DNA of 64,000 bases from Alkalihalobacillus sp. YIM B00296 (lineage in GTDB: Bacteria > Bacillota > Bacilli > Bacillales > Fictibacillaceae). Numbering within the stretch: the stretch's first letter is position 1; the number at the start of each line of letters is the position of its first letter. A program made the translations under genes and the position numbers. The stretch spans positions 120,259 through 184,258 of the forward strand of contig NZ_JAIBLJ010000004.1 in the NCBI RefSeq assembly GCF_020179385.1, given 5' to 3'. Under the pieces are notes generated by a model. That model made no database searches and was not told the DNA's origin. It was given only the letters and a program-made list of their open reading frames with translations. This document shows positions 33,454 to 43,868 of the stretch, one piece after another.

Positions 33454-33562
33454 GGGTTGTCCGAAGGTCCATCTCCTACCTGCAGAACAATAAACATTTC
33501 CCGTGGAGGCGTAATGTATAGAATGCTGTGCTGGAGGTTCTGATCCTATTTAAGGACAACCC
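33454..33562. mobile_element. MITE-like element 2 with terminal inverted repeats
   Basis: GGGTTGTCC (33454-33462) and GGACAACCC (33554-33562) bound 109 bp. Read on the minus strand it shares a layout with element 1: GGGTTG end, CCTCCAGC block, GGGAAATG.TT block, CAACCC end. Non-coding, between fbaA and spo0F. Confidence 0.5.
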
Positions 33563-33586
33563 ATATCATTTGAAATGTGAGAACGT

Positions 33587-33955
33587 CTATGAGCGTATTG
33601 GTAAATGTTTCTTTACAACGTCGCGAATTTCATCGATGTCAAAAGGTTTAGCGAAATGAGTAATAGCACCTAAATCCATAGCTTCATGAATCATATCAAG
33701 CTCCCCGTAAGCTGTCATAATGATAACGCCTACATTTTGGTCCACTTTCTTGACACGACGTAAGATTTCCAATCCATCCATACCAGGGATCTTCATATCA
33801 AGGATCAACAGATCAGGTTTTTCATTTTCTACAATCGAAAGTGCTTGAACACCATTTGCTGCTTGATAAGTTTGATATCCTTCTTTTTTGAAAATCTCAT
33901 TTAATAGGATCCGGATTCCGTACTGGTCATCCACAATAAGTATTTTGCCTTTCAT
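33587..33955 (-). CDS. spo0F: Sporulation phosphorelay response regulator Spo0F
   Basis: A 122-residue single-domain receiver that takes phosphate from sporulation kinases and passes it to Spo0B. The phospho-acceptor is Asp53 in [13 protein letters not shown] (Asp54 in B. subtilis numbering). The acidic pair is IVDDQ, the conserved Thr is in IIMTAYGE and the Lys in HFAKPFD. It lacks an output domain, and [14 protein letters not shown] and [17 protein letters not shown] are near-identical to B. subtilis. A probable sigma-H promoter lies upstream. Confidence 0.97.
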   Translation of the reverse strand: MKGKILIVDDQYGIRILLNEIFKKEGYQTYQAANGVQALSIVENEKPDLLILDMKIPGMDGLEILRRVKKVDQNVGVIIMTAYGELDMIHEAMDLGAITHFAKPFDIDEIRDVVKKHLPIRS

Positions 33956-34016
33956 ACCTAATCACACCCTAGTTTCCATGTTGTTGTTATTACCCCTCAT
34001 CCATATCTATTAACAT

Positions 34017-34042
34017 ATTTCGATTAATATTTTCAAATTCCT
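34017..34042 (-). promoter_or_regulatory. Probable sigma-H promoter of spo0F
   Basis: On the minus strand AGGAATTT (34035-34042), 12 bp, then CGAAAT (34017-34022) matches the sigma-H pattern (AGGAWWT, 12-14 bp, RNNGAAT) with a slightly weak -10. The B. subtilis spo0F gene has a sigma-H promoter of very similar sequence. Confidence 0.6.
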
Positions 34043-34141
34043 CCTCCGTCGTCAAAATACCCCAAAATCAATAGCAAGAATTTATTATCCGTCCTAAAGT
34101 TCGATATACTGAAACCAGAATAATTTCCTGAGGTGAATAAA

Positions 34142-34663
34142 ATGTTGAAAATTTTCACGACACAGCTGTTAGGCGTGTTCCAAAAGATTCAAGACCATGA
34201 AGACGAAAAGATTGAGGATTGTTCCCGATTGCTTGCACAAACGATCACAGGGAATGGAACTATTCATATAATAGGATTTGGCGAACTAGAGGGGATTGCT
34301 TCTGTGATTTTAAATGGCCATGAAAGCCTTCCTGCATGTACACCTTACGACGGAAAGGAGATGGAAGCAGGTGACTGTATCCTCGTTTTTGCCGGTAAAA
34401 CAAACGACAAACGATTTGAAAAGCTGGTTCATCAAGCAGTAACTGAAAACATTCCCATCGTCAGTGTTGCTGGAGTGGAAAAAGAGGCAGAACTATCCTT
34501 GAATGATAATTTTCATATCGACACAAAATTATTGAACGGTCTGGTCCCTGGAGATGATGGTGGACGTTACGGCTACCCCGTCTTCATTACGGCTTTATAT
34601 GTCTATTATGCTCTGTACTTCAATACAAAGGAAATGCTCGAAGAATATGAGATAGAATTTTAA
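34142..34663 (+). CDS. ywjG: DUF2529 protein YwjG
   Basis: A 173-residue protein of the DUF2529 family with an SIS-like outline: HIIGFGELEGIASVIL, then GDCILVFAGKTND and IPIVSVAGVEKEAEL, alternating strands and helices. It ends DGGRYGYPVFITALYVYYALYFNTKEM. Function unknown. The ATG at 34142 has GAGGTG 6 bases upstream; a GTG three codons earlier overlaps it. Divergent from spo0F and next to pyrG, as in B. subtilis. Confidence 0.85.
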   Translation: MLKIFTTQLLGVFQKIQDHEDEKIEDCSRLLAQTITGNGTIHIIGFGELEGIASVILNGHESLPACTPYDGKEMEAGDCILVFAGKTNDKRFEKLVHQAVTENIPIVSVAGVEKEAELSLNDNFHIDTKLLNGLVPGDDGGRYGYPVFITALYVYYALYFNTKEMLEEYEIEF

Positions 34664-34772
34664 TGAGATTAAATTTTTTATTTTTTTCAATATGTTGGAA
34701 GAAATTATGTAAAAAGGTGGAGAATTATATGTTAAAGCGTGACAAAAGTCACACTTAACAGCCTTCACCTAC

Positions 34773-34964
34773 CTACAGCCTAATTTTGATCTCTTCCCTT
34801 TTCATAGTCCCCACCCTAATCCCCAACTATGAAAAAGACAAAATGACCCGTTTTGATACTACACCCCTAAGGCTGTAGATTGGGCCACATACATAATCGT
34901 GGATAGCAAGGACCAATCAGGTTGCGTTCATTTCGGAAACCAGCGACGAAATGATCGTGACCTG
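34773..34964. other. Nested inverted repeats in the ywjG-pyrG gap
   Basis: Outer arms CTACAGCCT (34773-34781) and AGGCTGTAG (34870-34878) enclose inner arms TTTTCATAGT (34799-34808) and ACTATGAAAA (34826-34835). A further hairpin follows at 34918-34964, with CATTTCG/CGAAATG and CAGGT/ACCTG arms, then TTTTGGTTTT. The flanking genes converge here. No coding frame is convincing. It could be a structured RNA, a terminator region or a decayed element; I do not recognise it. 34965-35066 holds nothing recognised. Confidence 0.5.
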
Positions 34965-35066
34965 TTTTGGTTTTCTGAGGAACCTTGGGAAACCTGAATT
35001 AACACGCTGGGACAGAGGGAATACACTCCGAACTTCAGATTTTCGCGCTAAACAAGAACCTTTCTC

Positions 35067-35177
35067 CGTAAACGCCCTGATCATCCATAAAGGCCACTGG
35101 AAGTCCCGACGAGGAGGCTGTCGCCGCCACAGGAGGACTGAAGTAATCCAAGGGGTTGGGCGTTGGAGCTAGACATC
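35067..35177 (+). repeat. Repeat A, copy 6 (short form), tandem with copy 7
   Basis: AAACGCCCTGATCATCC at the left and GGTTGGGCGTTGGAGCTAGA at the right, with GACGAGGAGGCTGTCGCCGC in the middle. It abuts copy 7 directly. Confidence 0.88.
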
Positions 35178-35293
35178 AAGAAAAGCATAAACGCCCTGAT
35201 CAGCCACGAAGGTCACTGGAAGTCCCGACGAGGAGGCTGTCGCCGCCGCAGGAGGACTGAAGTGATCAGTGGTTGGGCGTTGGAGCTAGACAT
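35178..35293 (+). repeat. Repeat A, copy 7 (short form)
   Basis: CAAGAAAAGCATAAACGCCC through GGTTGGGCGTTGGAGCTAGA. Arms AACGCCC/GGGCGTT, CCAC/GTGG-type and AGTCC/GGACT pair around the GAGGAGGCTGTCGCCGCCGC core. Head-to-tail with copy 6. Confidence 0.9.
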
Positions 35294-35307
35294 TACTTCG
35301 TCGAATT

Positions 35308-35345
35308 AAAAAAGCTGACCAAAGTGGTTTAACTAAGATCAGCTC
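35308..35345 (-). terminator. Terminator of pyrG
   Basis: On the minus strand GAGCTGATC pairs with GGTCAGCTT and is followed by TTTTTAATT, starting about 14 bp after the pyrG stop. Confidence 0.85.
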
Positions 35346-35358
35346 TTGGCTCATACTA

Positions 35359-37345
<1,987 letters not shown>

Positions 37346-37402
37346 AAGAAATCAACATTGAGCTTTAACCACACCTAACGGTAAAACCAACAGAGTAGTA
37401 AA

Positions 37403-37452
37403 AATAAAAAAACAAAAGCGACACCTGCCCTGTAATGGGGGGCGCTTTTGTT
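37403..37452 (-). terminator. Terminator of rpoE
   Basis: AACAAAAGCG pairs with CGCTTTTGTT, with inner GC pairs, and T-rich sequence follows on the minus strand. Confidence 0.85.
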
Positions 37453-37548
37453 ACGTGGTTATAAATTATTCAATTTCGTCATTATTTAAGACTATAAGTA
37501 AAGCCCAAAAATGATTCTATCTACTTTCTGCTAAATTGTCAAGATGAA

Positions 37549-38064
37549 TTATTTTTCTTCCTCGTCTTCCTCTTCTACCAAACCATCCTCTGTTTCTTCT
37601 TCGTCATTATCAGAAAGATCTTCATCATCGAAGTCGACGTATTCATCCTCTTCAGCATCTTCTTCGTCATCTAAGTCATCTTCAAGATCACCGAATTCTT
37701 CGTCTAAATCCTCTTCGAAGTCTTCGAAATCTTCCTCGTCATCGTCCAATTGTGCTTTCGCTTTTTTACGTTTCTTCGGTTTGATTGTTGTTGCCAGCTC
37801 TTCGTCACTGCTTTCAACCGGGTACCATACCTTCAGCCCCCACTGGTTATCACCAACACAAACGAAACGACCATCAATATTGATGTCCGTGTAGAATTGA
37901 GCAACTCGCTGTTTTTTCTCTTCAGGGCTCAAATCTCGCATTTTTGAAACCTGCTCCACCAATTCCGTGAAAGGAGTCGGTTTCTTGTTATCTTTTAAAA
38001 TATGATAGGCGATTTCAATCAGTGAAATTTCTTTCAGTTCTTCCTTAGAATACGTATCCAGCAT
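37549..38064 (-). CDS. rpoE: RNA polymerase delta subunit
   Basis: A 171-residue delta subunit. The N-terminal HARE-HTH domain (about 1-90) contains SLIEIAYHILKDNKKPTPF and DGRFVCVGDNQWGLKVWYP. After a short basic stretch (KPKKRKKAK) the C-terminal 70 residues are almost wholly Asp and Glu, an unstructured acidic tail that competes with nucleic acid and speeds RNA polymerase recycling in Firmicutes. Normal length. Upstream of pyrG, as in B. subtilis. Confidence 0.97.
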   Translation of the reverse strand: MLDTYSKEELKEISLIEIAYHILKDNKKPTPFTELVEQVSKMRDLSPEEKKQRVAQFYTDINIDGRFVCVGDNQWGLKVWYPVESSDEELATTIKPKKRKKAKAQLDDDEEDFEDFEEDLDEEFGDLEDDLDDEEDAEEDEYVDFDDEDLSDNDEEETEDGLVEEEDEEEK

Positions 38065-38289
38065 CTACAGGCACGTCCTTTCTTTCGTTAATCAGTCGGT
38101 TAGACTAATCTATAAACAAGGCTAGCTTTCGGGTTGGCTGCCGATTGCCAAAATCTGCTCACCAATATCAAACAGCTGACCTAGTCACAACTAACGTAAT
38201 CATACCATCCATTATAAACAAATTCTCTAAAGATATGCTATAGCTCTGCACAATTTTTTCAAATTAATCTCATGTTGATTTTTTACGAA

Positions 38290-38427
38290 ATTGACTCCCT
38301 TTCCGCGGGCGAAAGAAAAGTGGAAGCGACCCGCCTAGTCACGAAGGTCACTGGAAGACTACGAGGAGGCTGTCGCCGCCGCAGGAAGTCTGAAGTGATC
38401 CAAGTGACTGGACGCTGAGCTGGACAT
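38290..38427 (+). repeat. Repeat J left end joined to repeat A, copy 9
   Basis: J end CTCCCTTTCCGCGGGCG, then A (38314-38427): AGAAAAGTGGAAGCGACCCG, CTAGTCACG, GAGGAGGCTGTCGCCGCCGC, AAGTCTGAAG, GTGACTGGACGC. The stem pairs AGACT/AGTCT and AGTCAC/GTGACT, where other copies have AGTCC/GGACT. Tandem with copy 10. Confidence 0.85.
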
Positions 38428-38520
38428 CAAGAAAAGCGGAAGCGATCCGCTAGTCAAGAAGGCACTGGAAGTCTGACGAGGAGGCTTTCGCGGCCGCAAG
38501 AGTGTCGCGAATTTTAGTTG
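38428..38520 (+). repeat. Repeat A, copy 10 (truncated), joined to repeat J right end
   Basis: CAAGAAAAGCGGAAGCGATC through GACGAGGAGGCTTTCGCGGC, ending in AGTGTCGCGAATTTT, the J right end. The right half of A is missing. Together with copy 9 the order J-A-A-J is another A insertion within J. Confidence 0.75.
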
Positions 38521-38587
38521 AAAATCAACTATGAAACAGGTTTGCCTTGATTTTCGTGCAGGCCAAATTTCATACTTTTTTTCAATA

Positions 38588-38642
38588 TAAAGAAAACTTA
38601 GCTCAGCGAAGCCTTGGAAGGCTGAGCCTTTGTTGCACTTAT
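38588..38642 (+). repeat. Repeat E, copy 2
   Basis: TAAAGAAAACTTAGCTCAGC, AAGCCTTGGAAGGCTGAGCC, GTTGCACTTAT; it matches copy 1 at 20190-20248 in about four of five positions. In the 718 bp rpoE-icmF gap, downstream of icmF, as copy 1 is downstream of prmC. The remaining bases of the gap show nothing clear. Confidence 0.7.
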
Positions 38643-38716
38643 TACTTAGTTTGTAAACTTTACTGCTACACCGGTTAGCTACATCGCTGAAAAGTTATAC
38701 TTTCTTAACGTATCAG

Positions 38717-38754
38717 AAAAAAACCACCTCGAAAAAGATTCGTTCGAGATGGTT
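38717..38754 (-). terminator. Terminator of icmF
   Basis: On the minus strand AACCATCTCG pairs with CGAGGTGGTT (one mismatch) around a 13-base loop and is followed by TTTTTCTG. Confidence 0.85.
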
Positions 38755-38782
38755 CCTTACTGAATACTTTTTCGTAAGTCAC

Positions 38783-41700
38783 TTACATATTTCGTCGGTA
38801 TTTTCCACCAACTTCATAAAGTGCCCTTGTAATCTGCCCAAGACTTGCATAACGCACAGTTGTCATAAGCTCTGCAAACAGGTTACCGCCTGAAAGTGCA
38901 GTCTGCTTCAAACGTTGCAACGCCTCAGTCGTCTTATCCTCATGCTTCTCCTGGAAGGCACGTAAGTTAGCGATTTGTTGCTCTTTCTCTTCTTTCGTCG
39001 CCCGTGCCAATTGAATATTGAATTCTTCTTCTGAAGGAGGATTCGGGTTCAAGTAAGTGTTCACCCCGATGATTGGCAATGAACCATCGTGCTTCTTCAT
39101 CTCATAATACATGGATTCTTCCTGGATCTTACCACGCTGGTACTGTGTCTCCATTGCACCGAGTACGCCTCCACGTGAATTGATACGCTCGAATTCCTGG
39201 AGAACCGCTTCTTCGACAAGGTCTGTCAACTCTTCAATGATGAATGAACCTTGCAGGGAGTTTTCATTTTTCGCAAGACCGAGTTCCTTCGTGATGATCA
39301 TTTGGATCGCCATCGCTCTTCGGACAGATTCCTCTGTCGGCGTCGTGATTGCTTCATCATAAGAATTGGTATGGAGCGAATTACAGTTATCATAAATCGC
39401 CATCAAAGCCTGCAATGTAGTACGGATATCGTTGAAGTCGATTTCCTGTGCATGCAAGGAACGACCCGAAGTCTGGATATGATACTTCAGCTTCTGACTG
39501 CGCTCATTCCCTTTATATTTGTTTTTCATGATCGTAGCCCAAATCCTTCTCGCGACACGGCCGATTACTGTGTATTCCGGATCAAGGCCGTTACTGAAGA
39601 AGAAGGACAGGTTCGGAGCGAACGTATCGATATCCATCCCCCTGCTCAAATAGTACTCCACATAAGTGAATCCATTTGCGAGCGTAAGCGCCAGCTGGGT
39701 GATCGGATTCGCTCCTGCTTCAGCGATATGGTAGCCGGAGATCGAAACGGAATAATAGTTACGGACTTTGTTTTCGATGAAATACTCCTGGATGTCCCCC
39801 ATCAGACGGAGAGCAAATTCCGTCGAGAAGATACAGGTATTCTGTCCCTGGTCTTCCTTCAGGATGTCCGCCTGGACCGTTCCCCGCACGACCGATAACG
39901 TCTTCGCTTTGATTTCTTCTGCTTCTCCTCCTGTCGGCTTCCTTCCGTTTTCTTGTTCAAAACGAGCAAGCTGCTGATCTATGGCCGTATTCATGTACAT
40001 CGCGAGGATGATCGGTGCCGGTCCATTGATCGTCATCGAAACGGATGTCGATGGTGCAGTGAGGTCAAAGCCTGCATAAAGCTTTTTCATATCCTCAAGC
40101 GTACAAATACTGACGCCACTTTCCCCGACTTTCCCATAGATGTCCGGCCGGTAATCTGGATCCTCACCGTACAAAGTGACAGAGTCGAATGCGGTACTTA
40201 GACGCTTCGCTTCGTCATCCTTGGAAAGATAGTGGAATCTGCGGTTCGTCCGTTCTGGTGTCCCTTCTCCGGCAAATTGGCGCTTCGGATCTTCCCCTTT
40301 CCGCTTGAAAGGAAATACGCCGGCTGTGAAAGGGTAACGTCCTGGCACGTTTTCAAGCAATGACCAGCGTACGATTTCGCCCCAGTCTTTATACTTCGGA
40401 AGCGCGACCTTAGGGATATCAAGGCCAGAAAGGCTTCGTGTCTTCAGCTCGGTCACGATTTCCTTATCACGGATCTTCGTCACGAATTCGTCCTTGCTGT
40501 AATGTTCTTTTAATGTATCCCACCCATCCAAAATTTCCTTGGCTTCAGGATGGAGTTTCTTTTCGTAGTCTTTTTTTACGTCTGTCAACGTACGAATCGT
40601 CACTTTACCGTCTGCATTCGTTTCCTCGATCGCTTCGAGCGTCCCTTCGATCTGATACATTTTTCGAGCCGCTTCAGACTGCTCTTTCACATACTCATGA
40701 TAGCCACGGACGGTTTGCACGATCTCATTGAGATAACCGACACGGTCCGGTGGGATGATCATGTTCTGTTTTTCGACCTTCCCTTTTATATCAAAAGAAG
40801 TCTCCCATCCGAGGTTGAACTTCTCATTCAATACGTTCACAAGGGCGCTGAATAGGATGTTCGTCCCAAGGTCATTAAATTGGCTTGCGATCGTACCGAA
40901 AACCGGCATATCGTCAAGGTTTTTATCGAACAGCATCCGACTGCGCTGGTACTGTTTTTTTACATCGCGCAATGCGTCCTCAGAACCTTTACGATCGAAT
41001 TTATTGATCGCAATCAAGTCCGCATAGTCGATCATATCGATTTTTTCAAGCTGGGAAGGCGCACCAAATTCACTCGTCATTACATACATCGAGACGTCAG
41101 AGATTTCCACGATTTCAGCATTCCCCTGTCCGATTCCGCTCGTCTCGACGATGATCAGGTCATATCCGGCAGCTTTTACTACCGAAAGCGCATCAGTGAT
41201 TGCTTCGGATAATTCCGTTTTCGAACCGCGTGTTGCGAGACTGCGCATATAGACGCGTGGTGAATGGATTGCGTTCATACGGATCCGGTCTCCGAGAAGA
41301 GCGCCGCCAGTTTTCTGTTTCGTCGGGTCCACAGAGAGGATCGCGACAGTTTTATCATCGAATTCATTCAAACAACGGCGGACGAGCTCATCCGTCAGTG
41401 AACTTTTACCTGCACCACCTGTTCCTGTGATTCCGAGGACCGGAACTTTGTGTGCCATTTCCTTCATTTGGGTGATTGCTTTTTCTGCCGTAGCAGCCAT
41501 CTCTTTCTGTGTTTTACCGAAGTTTTCAGCAACTGTGATCAACCGCGCCACCGCTCTTGGATCCCTGGTCAGGAGGTGTTCCATTTCATCGGTCAGGTCA
41601 GTGAATGTCGGGAAATCACATTCCTTCACCATCTGGTTGATCATGCCTTGCAAACCGAGTGAGCGTCCATCTTCAGGTGAGAAGATACGGGCGACGCCGT

Positions 41701-42043
41701 AATCATGAAGTTCTTTGATTTCCTTCGGGATGATAACCCCTCCGCCTCCTCCGTAAACGCGGATATGGGAAGCCCCTTTTTCTTTCAAAAGATCAATCAT
41801 GTATTTGAAATATTCAACGTGCCCGCCTTGATAAGAGGACATGGCTATGCCTTGGACATCTTCTTGTATGGCAGCTTGCACGACTTCATCAACAGAACGG
41901 TTATGTCCTAAATGAATGACTTCAGCTCCGCTGGCCTGGATAATACGTCGCATGATGTTGATCGAAGCATCATGGCCATCGAAAAGACTTGCGGCTGTAA
42001 CAAAACGAACATGGTTCTTCGGTTTGTATACTTCTGTTTCCAA
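38783..42043 (-). CDS. icmF: Fused isobutyryl-CoA mutase IcmF
   Basis: A 1086-residue fusion that interconverts isobutyryl-CoA and butyryl-CoA (some members also isovaleryl/pivalyl-CoA) with adenosylcobalamin. Order of domains: cobalamin-binding domain (about 12-140) with the His ligand motif FDGHDASI (His24); a MeaB-like G-protein domain (about 170-420) with P-loop [12 protein letters not shown] (204-215) and NKFD guanine motif; and a large substrate-binding mutase domain (about 540-1086) with [20 protein letters not shown] and [15 protein letters not shown]. The start is a TTG with AAAGGAGC 8 bases upstream. Last gene of the beta-oxidation block. Substrate preference cannot be read by eye. 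Confidence 0.95.
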   Translation of the reverse strand: METEVYKPKNHVRFVTAASLFDGHDASINIMRRIIQASGAEVIHLGHNRSVDEVVQAAIQEDVQGIAMSSYQGGHVEYFKYMIDLLKEKGASHIRVYGGGGGVIIPKEIKELHDYGVARIFSPEDGRSLGLQGMINQMVKECDFPTFTDLTDEMEHLLTRDPRAVARLITVAENFGKTQKEMAATAEKAITQMKEMAHKVPVLGITGTGGAGKSSLTDELVRRCLNEFDDKTVAILSVDPTKQKTGGALLGDRIRMNAIHSPRVYMRSLATRGSKTELSEAITDALSVVKAAGYDLIIVETSGIGQGNAEIVEISDVSMYVMTSEFGAPSQLEKIDMIDYADLIAINKFDRKGSEDALRDVKKQYQRSRMLFDKNLDDMPVFGTIASQFNDLGTNILFSALVNVLNEKFNLGWETSFDIKGKVEKQNMIIPPDRVGYLNEIVQTVRGYHEYVKEQSEAARKMYQIEGTLEAIEETNADGKVTIRTLTDVKKDYEKKLHPEAKEILDGWDTLKEHYSKDEFVTKIRDKEIVTELKTRSLSGLDIPKVALPKYKDWGEIVRWSLLENVPGRYPFTAGVFPFKRKGEDPKRQFAGEGTPERTNRRFHYLSKDDEAKRLSTAFDSVTLYGEDPDYRPDIYGKVGESGVSICTLEDMKKLYAGFDLTAPSTSVSMTINGPAPIILAMYMNTAIDQQLARFEQENGRKPTGGEAEEIKAKTLSVVRGTVQADILKEDQGQNTCIFSTEFALRLMGDIQEYFIENKVRNYYSVSISGYHIAEAGANPITQLALTLANGFTYVEYYLSRGMDIDTFAPNLSFFFSNGLDPEYTVIGRVARRIWATIMKNKYKGNERSQKLKYHIQTSGRSLHAQEIDFNDIRTTLQALMAIYDNCNSLHTNSYDEAITTPTEESVRRAMAIQMIITKELGLAKNENSLQGSFIIEELTDLVEEAVLQEFERINSRGGVLGAMETQYQRGKIQEESMYYEMKKHDGSLPIIGVNTYLNPNPPSEEEFNIQLARATKEEKEQQIANLRAFQEKHEDKTTEALQRLKQTALSGGNLFAELMTTVRYASLGQITRALYEVGGKYRRNM

Positions 42044-42085
42044 TTAGGCTTGCTCCTTTCTATGGTGGTTTTTCATTGACCAGCC

Positions 42086-42175
42086 TTTAATGGGTCACTT
42101 TTAGATTTATCAACGCATTTTTACGATTTATCGACGAGTCTTGATGGTTTATCGACGAAACGACAACGTTCGTCA
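42086..42175 (+). repeat. Phased direct-repeat array P3, core TTTATCGACGA
   Basis: TTTATCAACGC at 42106, TTTATCGACGA at 42127 and again at 42148, and a degenerate TTCGTCATTT at 42169; possibly TTTAATGGGTC at 42086. The period is 20-21 bp and the spacers are unrelated. It lies upstream of icmF and downstream of the TetR gene. The period equals that of arrays P1, P2 and P4, but the core is different. Confidence 0.65.
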
Positions 42176-42202
42176 TTTACCTCAACACTCAAACCGTCCT
42201 CT

Positions 42203-42844
42203 CTAAACGCTACTTGTCTTACGGTTCATCTCGATCCCATTCAATAAAAGTTCGATCTGGAATTGTGTATACGTTTCTAAACTGTGGCTCTTTTGGAGGG
42301 CCCAGCGCCTGAACGTCCACATCTGTCCCTGTATCAGGATGTTATGGGCGAGCAGGTTCACTTCCTCTTCAGATAAAAACAAGTTCCCAGCATCCACCGA
42401 TCGCTGGATCAGCCTTTCAAAAATCGCTGTCATCTCAAGTTCTTTTCTCAAAACGTACGGAAGCGCCTCATCTGATAAAGACTTCGCTTCCTGGTACATG
42501 ACGAGCACCTCATCCTGCATTTCATCCATTACTTTAAAATACGCAGCAATCGCTTCCTTGAGCCTGTTTATGCCAGGTTGATCCATGACGATCTCACTTT
42601 GCAACCGCGAGCGGACTTCGTCATAAATCGAATCACAGACAAGATATAAGACATCTTCTTTTGACCGGATATACTCGTAAAGGGTTCCGATGCTGAACCC
42701 TGCTGCTTTTGCGATTTCCCTTGTTGTCGTCCGGTGGAATCCTTTATCTTTAAAAAGGCTTACAGCTGCTTTAACCATTTCCTCACGACGTTTTTGTATG
42801 AGTTTCTCATCCTTGACTAGTGAAGGTACTTTCTTTTTCCCCAA
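42203..42844 (-). CDS. TetR family transcriptional regulator
   Basis: A 213-residue repressor-type protein. The N-terminal HTH (about 20-66) has AAVSLFKDKGFHRTTTREIAKAAGFSIGTLYEYIRSKEDVLY, a typical TetR signature described here by its ends AAVSLF and KEDVLY. The C-terminal helical ligand-binding domain is undetermined. Fatty-acid catabolism genes in Bacillaceae are often ruled by TetR proteins (FadR), so an acyl-CoA effector is plausible, though the sequence is not close to B. subtilis FadR. The start is a TTG at 42844 with GAGAGGG 6 bases upstream; the ATG two codons earlier is too close to that site. Confidence 0.87.
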   Translation of the reverse strand: MGKKKVPSLVKDEKLIQKRREEMVKAAVSLFKDKGFHRTTTREIAKAAGFSIGTLYEYIRSKEDVLYLVCDSIYDEVRSRLQSEIVMDQPGINRLKEAIAAYFKVMDEMQDEVLVMYQEAKSLSDEALPYVLRKELEMTAIFERLIQRSVDAGNLFLSEEEVNLLAHNILIQGQMWTFRRWALQKSHSLETYTQFQIELLLNGIEMNRKTSSV

Positions 42845-42895
42845 CGTCATCCCTCTCTCATATTTTTTCTACTAGATTTACACATGGCGGGTCAT

Positions 42896-43840
42896 CTAGC
42901 GTTCTTTTTTATCAAAATCAAGCTCCGACATTATGTTGGAAGCAGCAGTGTAAGGGTCGATTTCCCTACGTTCTATTTGTCCTCTCCAATCTCCATCCTG
43001 TTGCTGTCGTTCGATCATCTTCATCAGTTCGTAGTGCACGACCTCAATTACCTCATCTTGTAAAATGCGGGTCTTTTTCCGATCGCCCTCCCCGGTATCT
43101 TTGAGGTACTGCAGGTGTTTACGGGCCAAGTCCCAGACGTCTTCCATACCCTTGTTCTGTGTGGAGATCGTCTGTACGATAGGCGGACGGTAGTCAGCAT
43201 CATGCTTGACAAGGTCGAGCATCCCTTCGATTTCTGTCATCAATTTCGAAACCCCCGGCAGATCGGCTTTATTGATGATGAAGAGGTCCGCAATCTCCAT
43301 GATCCCAGCCTTGAACACCTGTACGACGTCTCCGCTGCCAGGGTTCAGGACGACCGCTGTTGTATCAGCCACTTTCATGATATCGAGCTCTGATTGTCCG
43401 ACACCGACCGTCTCCACGAGAATGACGTCAAAGCCATACGCATCCATCATCCGCACAGCCTCTTTCGTTGTCCGGGCCAGGCCCCCTAAACTGCCACGTG
43501 TCCCCATGCTGCGGATATATACACCGGGGTCGGTAAAATGTTCAGCCATCCGTACCCGGTCACCGAGCAATGCTCCTCCACTAAAGGGACTTGTCGGATC
43601 GACAGCGACAATCCCGACAGTCAATCCATTCGAGCGTAGGTATTTAATGAAACGATTGACGAGCGAGCTTTTCCCCGCACCTGGAGAACCGGTGATCCCG
43701 ATGATGTGTGCACCTTTGCCCTCGGCATGCAGGTCTTTTAAAATACTGAGTTTATCCGGATGATCGTTTTCAAGGAAGCTGATCCCCCTCGCGAGCGCCC
43801 TCACGTCTTTTTCAATTATCTTTTTTGCGAGGTCATGCAT
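42896..43840 (-). CDS. meaB: MeaB/ArgK family GTPase, mutase chaperone
   Basis: A 314-residue G3E P-loop GTPase. The P-loop is GITGSPGAGKSSLVNRF, the switch region is [18 protein letters not shown], and ETVGVGQSE and NKADLPG (guanine specificity) are present. MeaB proteins protect and reactivate adenosylcobalamin mutases. The neighbouring IcmF already contains its own MeaB-like domain, so this separate copy may serve another mutase (for instance methylmalonyl-CoA mutase elsewhere) or the same one. GGAGG lies before the ATG; it follows the acyl-CoA dehydrogenase genes. Confidence 0.95.
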   Translation of the reverse strand: MHDLAKKIIEKDVRALARGISFLENDHPDKLSILKDLHAEGKGAHIIGITGSPGAGKSSLVNRFIKYLRSNGLTVGIVAVDPTSPFSGGALLGDRVRMAEHFTDPGVYIRSMGTRGSLGGLARTTKEAVRMMDAYGFDVILVETVGVGQSELDIMKVADTTAVVLNPGSGDVVQVFKAGIMEIADLFIINKADLPGVSKLMTEIEGMLDLVKHDADYRPPIVQTISTQNKGMEDVWDLARKHLQYLKDTGEGDRKKTRILQDEVIEVVHYELMKMIERQQQDGDWRGQIERREIDPYTAASNIMSELDFDKKER

Positions 43841-43868
43841 GGTTGGTCCTCCTTGTCCATCACTGCTA

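Noticed and set aside
34951..35172. Plus-strand 73-codon frame in the ywjG-pyrG gap
   Set aside because: It runs through an A repeat and has no ribosome-binding site or protein-like composition.
37544..37894. Plus-strand serine-rich frame opposite rpoE
   Set aside because: It is the antisense of the Asp/Glu-rich tail of the delta subunit; the poly-Ser is an artefact.
42044..42202. Cobalamin riboswitch upstream of the B12-dependent icmF
   Set aside because: Only about 160 bp is available, it is filled by the TTTATCGACGA array, and no B12-box-like sequence was seen.
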